A DNA stretch of 64,000 bases from contig NZ_CP012601.1 in assembly GCF_001278755.1 (NCBI RefSeq), positions 3,968,154 through 4,032,153 of the forward strand. Reading direction: 5' to 3'. The notes under the pieces were generated by a model. That model ran no database searches. It was not told where the DNA came from and worked only from the letters and a program-made list of their open reading frames with translations. Origin of the DNA: Bacillus sp. FJAT-22090. GTDB lineage: Bacteria; Bacillota; Bacilli; Bacillales_A; Planococcaceae. This document shows positions 8,121 through 16,387 of this stretch, piece by piece. The position numbers and the translations under genes are program-made. Position 1 is the first letter of the stretch; every line of letters starts with the position of its first letter.

Positions 8121-9824
8121 TTAAATATTTTTGTTTAGAATCCTGAAAATCTTTAAAGCGATTTGAATACGAAGTAATTCTTCGGAGCTTTTTAAGTCCG
8201 TATTTAATATTTCTTTAATCTTTTCAATTCTATAAATTAGTGTGTTTCTATGTAAGAACATAGCTTTTGATGTTTCGGATACATTTTGATTATTGTAAAA
8301 GTAGTTTTCTAAAGTGGATATATAGCTTGTTCCATTTAGTTTGTCGTGTTCATAGATTTTACCCAGGCATTTGTAGAAAAAGTCCTCTAATTCAGCGGAG
8401 TTTATATTAGCATCTAATAGATGATATACAGAATAATCCTCAAAGTGGGATACTACGTTTGTTTCGTTCATCTGTTGCATTAACCTAATCATTTCGTTTG
8501 CTTCTGAGAAACTTTTATATAGAGTTCCTATTGAGCGGTACTGTTGGCCAATGCCAATTAAGAAGGGCTTCTTTAATCTTTCAACTAATTTTTCATGTAA
8601 ATCGGTTGCATATTGCTTTGCTTCACTAACGGTTATTGGCGGTCGATCTTCGTTTTGACCAACTAAAACGATTATTCGATTATTTCGATAGAAGGATGTT
8701 ATTTCTCCGTTTGCTTTATAAGACATTTCATAAACTATTTCTACGCTTTTTTGTGCTATATTCTCCATTTTATATTTTCCAATAATCATGTCCTCGAATT
8801 TATCCACTTCATTTGCTTCAATATTTATAACGAGACAGTAATACATATAATTTGGATTTAATCCGTGCAAGTCACATAAAGTTTGTAAAGTTTCTGGAGA
8901 AGTAATTTTCCCAGAAAGTAAATCGTCATAGAAATCCTGTCTAATTTTTAGTTTGACCTCTTCAATTTCCTTTGCTTTTATTCTTTCTAGTGCCATGACT
9001 GTAGAAGCTTGCTGTAAGATTATATAATCGAATTCAGTTAAATTCCGGACGGTTTGCCAAATAACCATATACCCATATATATCTTGTGAAGCTGCTATCG
9101 GGAGGACTCTGCAAATTATTTTTGTACCGTTTAAATCATAGACTCGTTTTATTGATTTTTTCATATCACTTAAATTATCAGGAATGGTATTGATAAATTC
9201 CTTATTAAAAATGGACTTGTCTGTTTTTAGATTAAGTGAATGTTCGAGAGGATAAGGGTTGTCCATATGCTCTGAGTAGTTTAAAAGCTTCCAGTTTTTA
9301 TCCACTATTATGATTGGATTATTTATTGTGCCACAAAGCATAGAGGAAATCCTTGTGATTCCTCCACCTTCCAATGTAATTCTAAAGAACAAATTATGCA
9401 TGTCCAATGTTTGTCTGTTTAATAGGTCATATCTGCCCGATGCTTTTTCATTGATGATCGCGATGACATTCGAAAGTGTGTACCCAATCGGTAATTCAAG
9501 AAGGGGTAAACCATGTTTGTTTGCTTCATCAATCATATTCTGTGGAAGCTTATCAAAGTATCTTTTCATTTTAACAACAAGCCCCGCACAGTTAATCTCT
9601 GAAAGCTCCTTGATGATTTTATTTTGTAGCTCTTCGTTATCCTTGAATATATACCCAGTAGATAGTAATAATTCATTTGGTGATAGCCAGTCAAATGCAT
9701 CTGGATTTTCAATAATATTAACAATAGATATTTCGTTATGAATACCTTTTTCTCCCGCAACTATCTTGAGACCATCAATCGCTTTTATTTCTAGTAGGTC
9801 TTTTACTTTAAGCAATTTTCTCAC
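8121..9824 (-). CDS. pucR: PucR-family transcriptional regulator of purine catabolism
   Basis: A 567-residue PucR/CdaR-type regulator. The N-terminal PucR ligand domain spans about residues 5-130 (LLKVKDLLEIKAIDGLKIVAG), a GGDEF-like middle region follows, and the C-terminal PucR helix-turn-helix is at about 505-560 (NVSETSKAMFLHRNTLIYRI). In B. subtilis PucR activates purine degradation genes in response to allantoin-type intermediates. It is transcribed divergently from the allHFG genes, the usual arrangement. The outermost start is GTG 9824, but AGGGG (complement of about 9826-9830) is one base from it and ten bases from TTG 9815, which may be the real start. Signal and regulon are inferred from neighbours. 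Confidence 0.88.
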   Translation of the reverse strand: MRKLLKVKDLLEIKAIDGLKIVAGEKGIHNEISIVNIIENPDAFDWLSPNELLLSTGYIFKDNEELQNKIIKELSEINCAGLVVKMKRYFDKLPQNMIDEANKHGLPLLELPIGYTLSNVIAIINEKASGRYDLLNRQTLDMHNLFFRITLEGGGITRISSMLCGTINNPIIIVDKNWKLLNYSEHMDNPYPLEHSLNLKTDKSIFNKEFINTIPDNLSDMKKSIKRVYDLNGTKIICRVLPIAASQDIYGYMVIWQTVRNLTEFDYIILQQASTVMALERIKAKEIEEVKLKIRQDFYDDLLSGKITSPETLQTLCDLHGLNPNYMYYCLVINIEANEVDKFEDMIIGKYKMENIAQKSVEIVYEMSYKANGEITSFYRNNRIIVLVGQNEDRPPITVSEAKQYATDLHEKLVERLKKPFLIGIGQQYRSIGTLYKSFSEANEMIRLMQQMNETNVVSHFEDYSVYHLLDANINSAELEDFFYKCLGKIYEHDKLNGTSYISTLENYFYNNQNVSETSKAMFLHRNTLIYRIEKIKEILNTDLKSSEELLRIQIALKIFRILNKNI

Positions 9825-9917
9825 ACCCCTAAGACATAATTTATATCTACTCGTCTAGGCTTCGGCACCAAATCTAATTTTCTTTAGTTGTACAACGTGC
9901 ACAAACTATATCCACTC

Positions 9918-9966
9918 TTTTTGGTTTGAATAAACGATGACCTTAGCATGTACCCTATTCTATAGT
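9918..9966 (+). promoter_or_regulatory. Promoter of the allHFG unit with PucR-type motif
   Basis: TTTTTGGTTTGAATA (9918-9932) is followed by the -35-like ATGACC (9937-9942) and a -10-like TATAGT (9961-9966, spacer 18). TTGG starts exactly 16 bases before the -35-like box, the same as at 18436 and 21092. The weak -35 and the upstream motif suggest activator-dependent transcription, with the regulator probably PucR, whose B. subtilis box has a TTGG core. Confidence 0.6.
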
Positions 9967-10097
9967 ATTTATGTAAAGGTGATATATGTCAAAGGCAAAT
10001 TGTATAAGGTGAACAAAAAATAGAGGGCTTGTAGGGAGGTGTTTTATTGTAGAAACAAACAATACAATACATTCTTTCAAAAACAGAGGTGGTACTA

Positions 10098-10982
10098 GTG
10101 GTGTTAGCGAAATCGGGGGATAGTAATTTTATTCAGAGAATTCTCCACTCCAACTTAAGTGGTTTTGTTCATAGCACTTTTAATCGCACTTACAATATAC
10201 AATGTCTTGAAGATGGCGAACTGTATACCATTGCATGTAATGAACTAGATAATGGACCAAATACCCTTGTCGTTGATTTGACTACATTTAAAGATATGAA
10301 TATCAATGTTTATGATGAAGTGGTAGCAGCTAATAAGCGTCTATCCATCGGAAACAAAATGTCCATATCGATCGATAAGGCCGAAAGTTGGGAAGGCGAC
10401 TTGCCTACATATCCCACCAATACGGAATGTTTAAAGGAAAATGTAAAGATTATGAAGCAATACATCGAAATCCACGGAAAAAGTGGAGGCATTAAAAGTA
10501 AGAGCATGAATGAAAGTTCTTTTGAAAGTGAAATGGCAAAAATGATTAAGGAAAGAACTGACCTTCTGATGAAGGAATTGTTAAGCAAACGATTTCGATC
10601 AGCTGTACCACATGCGATTTCCCTTATAGGTCTTGGTCCAGGGTTAACACCTTCTGGAGATGATTTTCTAGTAGGATTATTCACGACCTTTCATTTGAAA
10701 GGCAGTCCGTTTTCTTCACAAAGATGGTTTTGTGAAGAGATAGAAAAAGTTGCAAAAACTGCTACGAATGATATTAGCTATATTGCTATTAAGAAAGCTT
10801 CAGCGGGAAAGGTGAGAGAGTCAATTGTCGATTTAGTCTCTGCTTTACTTGTTGAAAATGAAAAGAATATGATTCTCTCATTAAGAAAAGTATTAACTAT
10901 TGGTTCTTCGTCTGGAACAGATATAGCTTTAGGTATTCTAGACGGACTAGAAGCAAATATAAAAATTGGAGGTACATTATGA
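10098..10982 (+). CDS. allH: Oxamate carbamoyltransferase subunit, DUF2877/AllH family
   Basis: A 294-residue protein of the DUF2877 family with the signature LIGLGPGLTPSGDDFLVG at about residues 175-192. In E. coli the homologue YlbF (AllH) forms, with FdrA (AllF) and YlbE (AllG), the enzyme that splits oxalurate into oxamate and carbamoyl phosphate. Start GTG 10098 is chosen because AGAGG (10085-10089) is eight bases away; GTG 10089 overlaps that site. It overlaps allF by four bases (ATGA), indicating translational coupling. A strong GGGAGG at about 10034-10039 upstream leads to no long frame. Family assignment is firm; the subunit role is from the E. coli work. Confidence 0.85.
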   Translation: MVLAKSGDSNFIQRILHSNLSGFVHSTFNRTYNIQCLEDGELYTIACNELDNGPNTLVVDLTTFKDMNINVYDEVVAANKRLSIGNKMSISIDKAESWEGDLPTYPTNTECLKENVKIMKQYIEIHGKSGGIKSKSMNESSFESEMAKMIKERTDLLMKELLSKRFRSAVPHAISLIGLGPGLTPSGDDFLVGLFTTFHLKGSPFSSQRWFCEEIEKVAKTATNDISYIAIKKASAGKVRESIVDLVSALLVENEKNMILSLRKVLTIGSSSGTDIALGILDGLEANIKIGGTL

Positions 10983-12526
10983 CTGTTCAAGTTGTAATAA
11001 AAGCAAATACGTATTTCGATTCTGTATCTTTAATGTCTCTATCGACAAAAGCAAACCAAATAGAAGGCGTTGAACAAGCCATCATTGCAATGGGTACTGA
11101 AATGAATAAAGAGGTAATTAGAAATGTTGGTCTAATAACGCCAGAAGTGGAAGCTGCAAAAACGAGTGATCTAATGATCGTCGTCAAAGGTGAAAACGAG
11201 GAAGTTTGTGAAAGCGCTTTCGAAAGTATAGAGGAATTATTAACAAAGAAAAACACAAATAACAAAGGTACGAGCGAAATAAAATATTCCACTATTAAAT
11301 CAGCTGCAGAACATATACCTGAAGCAAATATAGCTGTGATTGCTGTTAATGGGGCTTATGCACCTAGAGAAGCGAAAAAGGCATTAGAAAATAATCTTCA
11401 CGTTATGATGTTCAGCGATAATGTTTCGATTGAAGATGAGATTGAGTTAAAGTCTATCGCACATGAAAAAGGGCTACTAATGATGGGGCCAGACTGTGGA
11501 ACTGCAATTATCGGAAATATTGCACTTTGTTTTGCGAATGCAGTAAGAAAAGGAAATATCGGGATTGTTGGTGCATCAGGAACTGGTAGCCAAGAAATAA
11601 GTGTTCGAATCCATGAATTTGGAGGAGGTATTACACAACTGATTGGAACAGGGGGCCGCGATCTAAGTGAAGAAGTTGGCGGTATTATGATGCTTGATGG
11701 TATAAAAGCCCTTGAAGAAGATGAAGCGACAAAGGTGATTGTCCTTGTATCGAAACCGCCTGCGCCAAGTGTAGAAGAAAAAGTGCTGGAACAAATCAAA
11801 CTTTGTACGAAGCCAGTGGTTGTTTGGTTTGTTGGAGGAGATGAAGAGAAGGTAACAAAGGCTGGAGGACATTTTGCAAAAATGTCTAAAGAGGCAGCTT
11901 TAAAAGCAGTTCTACTTGCGGGTGCAGACGAAAGCAAGCTAAATAAACGTGCACTAAATCTCCCTCTTATCGAAGAGGTTCGCACCAAGTTAAAGCCTGA
12001 GCAAAAGTATATTCGTGGCTTATTTAGTGGAGGAACTCTTTGCGATGAAGCAATGCATATCGCTATGGAAAAATTTGATGACGTTTATAGCAATATTCAA
12101 AGAGATGCAGAGTTCCGTTTAAAAGATATTAAAGTTAGCCAATCGCATACATTTATTGATTTTGGGGACGATCAGTTTACACAAGGTAAACCACACCCAA
12201 TGATAGACCCATCTACTCGTATAGAACGTTTTATCCAAGAAGCGAAAGACCCTTCAGTTGGCGTTATTGTAATGGACTTTGTTTTAGGCTTCGGTGCTCA
12301 TGAGGATCCAGTAGGAGCAATGCTTCCCGCAATCATTGAGGCAAAACAGTTAGCAGAGAATGAAGGAAGACATCTAGAAATTATTGGATATATTTTAGGG
12401 ACGGAATTAGACAGTCAAAATATAGAGGGCCAAATAAACAAATTATTAGCTGCAGGTGCAACCCACGCTAGTAGTAGCCAAAACGCTGGATTATTGGCAA
12501 GAGAATTTGTTGTGAAAGGAGAATAA
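10979..12526 (+). CDS. allF: FdrA/AllF-family subunit of oxamate carbamoyltransferase
   Basis: A 515-residue FdrA family protein with the succinyl-CoA-synthetase-like CoA/phospho-ligand fold. Recognisable segments are the nucleotide-binding NIGIVGASGTGSQEISVRI (about residues 195-213) and GLFSGGTLCDEAM (about 345). The family's active-site His position appears replaced, as usual for FdrA. With AllG and AllH it should transfer the carbamoyl group between oxalurate and phosphate in the cytoplasm. GGAGG precedes the ATG, which overlaps the allH stop; allG follows after two bases. The three genes are therefore one tightly coupled unit, supporting a stoichiometric complex. Confidence 0.87.
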   Translation: MTVQVVIKANTYFDSVSLMSLSTKANQIEGVEQAIIAMGTEMNKEVIRNVGLITPEVEAAKTSDLMIVVKGENEEVCESAFESIEELLTKKNTNNKGTSEIKYSTIKSAAEHIPEANIAVIAVNGAYAPREAKKALENNLHVMMFSDNVSIEDEIELKSIAHEKGLLMMGPDCGTAIIGNIALCFANAVRKGNIGIVGASGTGSQEISVRIHEFGGGITQLIGTGGRDLSEEVGGIMMLDGIKALEEDEATKVIVLVSKPPAPSVEEKVLEQIKLCTKPVVVWFVGGDEEKVTKAGGHFAKMSKEAALKAVLLAGADESKLNKRALNLPLIEEVRTKLKPEQKYIRGLFSGGTLCDEAMHIAMEKFDDVYSNIQRDAEFRLKDIKVSQSHTFIDFGDDQFTQGKPHPMIDPSTRIERFIQEAKDPSVGVIVMDFVLGFGAHEDPVGAMLPAIIEAKQLAENEGRHLEIIGYILGTELDSQNIEGQINKLLAAGATHASSSQNAGLLAREFVVKGE

Positions 12527-12528
12527 CA

Positions 12529-13956
12529 ATGAGTAGAATAAATGAGCTTTTTAATGAAAAATTACATGTTATTAACGTGGGAATCGAATCTTTTAAGGAT
12601 GATATGCTAAAGCAAAATGCTGCTGTTACACATTTAGAATGGATGCCACCAGGTAGAGGGAATCCTGATATAATTGCTGCTCTTGATCAGTTAGAAGAAC
12701 CAAGCATAGCCGAAAAAATTGATGCTGCAAACAAAATTGCGGTAGAAAGAATTATTAACTCACAACCTGTATTGATAGGTTTTGACCAAGCGATCAATGT
12801 AGTGCCTGGTATGACGAAAAAGACTATTTTACATGCAGGACCACCAATTACATGGGACAAAATGAATGGACCAATGAAAGGTGCAGTTACAGGAGCATTG
12901 GTGTTTGAAGGTTTAGCAAAAGATATTGAGGAAGCAGCGGAACTAGCAGCTTCAGGAGAAATTACTTTCTCTCCTTGTCATGAACATAACTGTGTAGGTT
13001 CAATGGCTGGGGTTACTTCTGCATCGATGTTTATGCACATTGTTGAAAATAAAACATATGGAAATATTGCCTTCACTAATTTAAGTGAGCAATTGTCTAA
13101 AATTCTTCGTATGGGCGCAAACGATGAGAGTGTTATTAACCGTCTAAATTGGATGCGCGATGTATTAGGTCCAATGTTAAGAGACGCAATGAAGTTAAAT
13201 CCTAATGGAATTGACTTACGATTAATGTTGGCACAAGCACTCCATATGGGAGATGAGTGTCATAACCGTAATGTTGCAGGGACTACATTACTTATTCAAG
13301 CGTTAACTCCTTATCTTATTCAAACGGATTTCACTACAGAACAGAAGAAAGAAGTATTTGATTTTGTAGCTAGCAGTGATTACTTTTCTGGTCCTACGTG
13401 GATGGCATTATGTAAATGTGCACTTGATGCAGCACATGGTATTGAAAACAGCACAATTGTTACTACGATGGCTCGTAACGGAGTGGAATTTGGTATTCGC
13501 GTTAGTGGAATGGCAGGTAACACGTGGTTTACAGGTCCAGCTCAAAAAGTAATTGGACCGATGTTTGCTGGATATAAACCAGAGGATTCCGGTTTAGATA
13601 TTGGTGATAGTGCAATTACAGAGACTTATGGAATTGGCGGATTTGCAATGGCAACAGCACCAGCTATTGTTGCACTCGTAGGTGGAACGGTTGACGATGC
13701 TATTGGTTTTTCAACTCAAATGAAGGAAATCACAACAACTGAAAACCAAAACGTCACAATTCCCTTATTAAACTTCATGGGTATTCCGACTGGAATCGAT
13801 GTCCAAAAAGTAATTCAAACAGGTATTATGCCAATCATTAACACTGCGATTGCTCATAAAGACGCAGGAATTGGAATGATCGGTGCTGGTATTACGAATC
13901 CACCAATGGAAGCATTTGAAAAGGCAATAATAGCTTTAAGTGAAAGCGTTAAGTAA
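12529..13956 (+). CDS. allG: DUF1116/AllG-family subunit of oxamate carbamoyltransferase
   Basis: A 475-residue DUF1116 protein (E. coli YlbE/AllG). It keeps the conserved stretches LEWMPPGRGNPDI near residue 36, LHAGPPITWDKMNGPMKGA near 103, the cysteine/histidine-rich FSPCHEHNCVGSMAGVTSA near 145, and GDECHNRN near 240, plausible catalytic residues. The start follows AAAGGAGAATAACA. It lies two bases after allF and completes the allH-allF-allG set, whose product carbamoyl phosphate could be used by the carbamate kinase at 15282. A hairpin without a T tract lies downstream, followed by the ankyrin-TPR gene. Confidence 0.87.
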   Translation: MSRINELFNEKLHVINVGIESFKDDMLKQNAAVTHLEWMPPGRGNPDIIAALDQLEEPSIAEKIDAANKIAVERIINSQPVLIGFDQAINVVPGMTKKTILHAGPPITWDKMNGPMKGAVTGALVFEGLAKDIEEAAELAASGEITFSPCHEHNCVGSMAGVTSASMFMHIVENKTYGNIAFTNLSEQLSKILRMGANDESVINRLNWMRDVLGPMLRDAMKLNPNGIDLRLMLAQALHMGDECHNRNVAGTTLLIQALTPYLIQTDFTTEQKKEVFDFVASSDYFSGPTWMALCKCALDAAHGIENSTIVTTMARNGVEFGIRVSGMAGNTWFTGPAQKVIGPMFAGYKPEDSGLDIGDSAITETYGIGGFAMATAPAIVALVGGTVDDAIGFSTQMKEITTTENQNVTIPLLNFMGIPTGIDVQKVIQTGIMPIINTAIAHKDAGIGMIGAGITNPPMEAFEKAIIALSESVK

Positions 13957-14018
13957 ACTAAGATATTTTAATCGAATTTCTGAACAGATTGAACGAATCC
14001 AACATTTTTGTCCTAATT

Positions 14019-14051
14019 ACACAGGAGAATCAAGGCTTTTTTCTTCTGTGT
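14019..14051 (+). other. Hairpin between allG and the ankyrin-TPR gene
   Basis: ACACAGGAGAA pairs along 11 positions (one G-T) with TTCTTCTGTGT across an 11-base loop. No T run follows, so it is better seen as a processing, stability or partial-termination site that could set the ratio of carbamoyltransferase to downstream products. Confidence 0.45.
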
Positions 14052-14088
14052 AGCTTGACACAAATCAGTCTGAATTGAGGAGAGAAAA

Positions 14089-15270
14089 ATGGTGAATTAT
14101 GCCTTTAACATAGAACTTTTAAAAGCCGCTGAATTAGGTGATCTTGCTGAAATCGAACAGTTATTAAGTGATGGAGCAAGTGTTGATTTCAAAGATGAAG
14201 CGGGACGTACTGCTTTAATGGCAGCTACACAGAAAAATCAGATTGCAGCTGCAAAGATGTTAATAGAAGCAGGGAGTGATGTAAATACGAGGGATATTAC
14301 ACAACTCTCTCCATTTATTTGCTCAGCAGCAAATGGTTTTCACGAGATTTTGCGAATGATGATTGACGGAGGAGCAGATTTAACGAGCGTTAATCGTTTT
14401 GGTGGGACGGCATTATTACCTTCGAGTGAAAAAGGATATTGGAAAACGGTACAAATCTGTTTAGATGCTGGTGTACCTGTGAATCATGTGAACAATTTAG
14501 GATGGTCTGCCCTACTTGAGGCGGTTATTTTAGGGAATGGAGGGCGTTTATACGCTGATATCATTCAAACGCTTGTTGATGCAGGTGCGGATGTGCATTT
14601 AGTAGACCATGACGGAAAATCATCTGTCCAACATGCGATAGAGCTAAATCAACATAAAGTAGTTCGTATTTTGGCAAAAGACTGGAAAGAAGATTCTCAG
14701 TTCATCTCTAAAGCTAAGTCACTTGCTAAACTAGACAAATATGAAGAGGCACTTAATGAAATGAATGCTGCGCTTGCCATGGACGATCAAAATACGGATT
14801 ACCTTTATTACAAAGGATATTTTCTACAAGAGTTAAAGCGATATGAAGAAGCGCTTGATGAGTACAATAAAGCATTAGCGATTACTCCGAATGATTTAGA
14901 TTTTTATTTTTATACAGCAAACTGTTTGAGATTGTGGAAAAAGCCAGAGGAAGCATTAGGTGAATATGATAAAGCTTGTGCAATTAATCCAACTGAGACG
15001 TTTTATCGTTACCATAAATCAAATTATTTAAGAGAGCTAGGAAGGCATGAAGAAGCGGTTATCGAAATGAATGAGCTTCTAGCACTTCAACCAAATAGAT
15101 ATGATTTTTCCTTCCATCAAGCAAACAGTCTAAGATCGTTAGGAAAACATCAAGAAGCAATTGAAGCCATCGAGAATGCTATAAAGAATGATCCAACGAA
15201 TCCTTTGTACCATTCACACAAAGAACAATCGATTGAATTACTAAGAAAGACAGGTAATTCATCGTTTTAG
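14089..15270 (+). CDS. Ankyrin-repeat plus TPR-repeat fusion protein
   Basis: A 393-residue soluble protein built only of helical repeats. About residues 5-205 are five to six ankyrin repeats (for example DEAGRTALMAATQKNQIAAA and GWSALLEAVILGNG), and about 205-385 are four to five tetratricopeptide repeats (YEEALNEMNAALAMD, YEEALDEYNKALAITP, HQEAIEAIENAI). No catalytic domain, signal or membrane segment is seen. Such repeats bind proteins. GAGGAGAG precedes the ATG. It sits between allG and carbamate kinase, an unusual place, with only 11 bases to the kinase start. A scaffold or regulator for the carbamoyl-handling enzymes is possible, but this is inference from position. Confidence 0.85.
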   Translation: MVNYAFNIELLKAAELGDLAEIEQLLSDGASVDFKDEAGRTALMAATQKNQIAAAKMLIEAGSDVNTRDITQLSPFICSAANGFHEILRMMIDGGADLTSVNRFGGTALLPSSEKGYWKTVQICLDAGVPVNHVNNLGWSALLEAVILGNGGRLYADIIQTLVDAGADVHLVDHDGKSSVQHAIELNQHKVVRILAKDWKEDSQFISKAKSLAKLDKYEEALNEMNAALAMDDQNTDYLYYKGYFLQELKRYEEALDEYNKALAITPNDLDFYFYTANCLRLWKKPEEALGEYDKACAINPTETFYRYHKSNYLRELGRHEEAVIEMNELLALQPNRYDFSFHQANSLRSLGKHQEAIEAIENAIKNDPTNPLYHSHKEQSIELLRKTGNSSF

Positions 15271-15281
15271 GAGGAAGACAA

Positions 15282-16232
15282 GTGGGGGAAGTAACAATCG
15301 TTGCCATAGGAGGCAATGCGTTAGTGAAAGAAAATGGTAGGGATTCCATTCAAGATCAATTGGAGGCAGTTCAAGAAACTGTCGTCCATATTGCTGACAT
15401 GGTTGAGCAAGGCTACAAGGTGGTTGTTACTCATGGTAATGGTCCTCAAGTAGGTTTTGGGCTTAGAAGATCTGAGATAGCAAATGAAGTAGCGGGTATG
15501 CCAATGATCCCTCTAGTTAACTGTGTGGCAGATACACAAGGCGGAATTGGATACCAGATTGAACAGGCATTGATCAATGAATTTGCAAAAAGAGGTATTA
15601 ATAAAAAAGTCGCAACCATTATCACTCAGGTAGAAGTAAGCCCGAAGGATCCAAATTTTCAAAACCCAACAAAACCAGTAGGATCGTTCTTTACACTTGA
15701 ACAATCCGAATCAATGAAAAAGGAACATCCTGAATGGCATTTCATAGAGGATTCTGGTCGTGGGTACAGAAGAGTCGTTCCATCGCCAAGGCCTATTGAT
15801 ATTGTGGAAAAAGATGCTATAAAGCTATTAATTGAATCAGATTATGTAGTTATCGCAGCAGGTGGTGGGGGAATTCCTGTTGTAAAATCAGCGAATAATA
15901 CGTATGAGGGAATAGATGCAGTAATTGATAAGGATTTTGCAACAAGCCTTCTTGCAGAACAAATTGAAGCAGAAACTTTAATAATTACAACAGGAGTTTC
16001 AAGTGTTTATATAAACTTTGGTAAACCAAATCAACAAGTTTTAGAAACTGTAACGGTGGAGGAAACAAAACAGTATGCTCAAGAAAATCAATTTCCGGCT
16101 GGGAGTATGCTACCGAAAATTGAGGCGAGCTTAAGTTTCTTAGCACATAAAGGAAAAAGGGTTATTATTACAAATCCAGAAAGCTTGAAAGAAGCAATTA
16201 ATGAAAAAGCAGGTACTCATATAATCCATTAA
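15282..16232 (+). CDS. arcC: Carbamate kinase
   Basis: A 316-residue carbamate kinase of the amino-acid-kinase fold. It shows the N-terminal phosphate loop AIGGNAL (about residues 7-13), THGNGPQVG (about 51-59), the carbamoyl-binding region PSPRP (about 167-171), and AAGGGGIPV (about 192-200). It makes ATP and carbamate (then NH3 and CO2) from carbamoyl phosphate and ADP. The start is GTG, eight bases after AGGAGG. Placed directly after the allHFG set, it most likely recovers ATP from carbamoyl phosphate released from oxalurate, not from arginine: no arcA or arcB is nearby. Confidence 0.93.
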   Translation: MGEVTIVAIGGNALVKENGRDSIQDQLEAVQETVVHIADMVEQGYKVVVTHGNGPQVGFGLRRSEIANEVAGMPMIPLVNCVADTQGGIGYQIEQALINEFAKRGINKKVATIITQVEVSPKDPNFQNPTKPVGSFFTLEQSESMKKEHPEWHFIEDSGRGYRRVVPSPRPIDIVEKDAIKLLIESDYVVIAAGGGGIPVVKSANNTYEGIDAVIDKDFATSLLAEQIEAETLIITTGVSSVYINFGKPNQQVLETVTVEETKQYAQENQFPAGSMLPKIEASLSFLAHKGKRVIITNPESLKEAINEKAGTHIIH

Positions 16233-16234
16233 TA

Positions 16235-16266
16235 GACTAGGTGTAGGTTCTTATAGCCTCACCTAG
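16235..16266 (+). other. Hairpin after carbamate kinase
   Basis: CTAGGTGTAGG pairs with CCTCACCTAG across a nine-base loop, with one mismatch. There is no clear T tract, so it may be a weak terminator or an RNA-stability element before the permease gene. The rest of the 155-base gap shows nothing clear. Confidence 0.4.
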
Positions 16267-16387
16267 GCATTTATAATCTACAGAGCTGACCTAGCACTAA
16301 AGAAAGCTATGAATGAGAAGAATGAAAACGCTATCATATGGATGATAAGGGCAATGGAGTTATTTAAAAAGGCAGGAGTGTTAATTG

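Noticed and set aside
10031-10097. Small upstream gene from the strong GGGAGG at about 10034
   Set aside because: The codons at proper distance give TTG followed at once by a TAG stop; the overlapping GTG frame has the ribosome site on top of its start.
15282-16232. Arginine deiminase pathway
   Set aside because: Carbamate kinase is present but arcA, arcB and arcD are not; the allFGH context explains it better.
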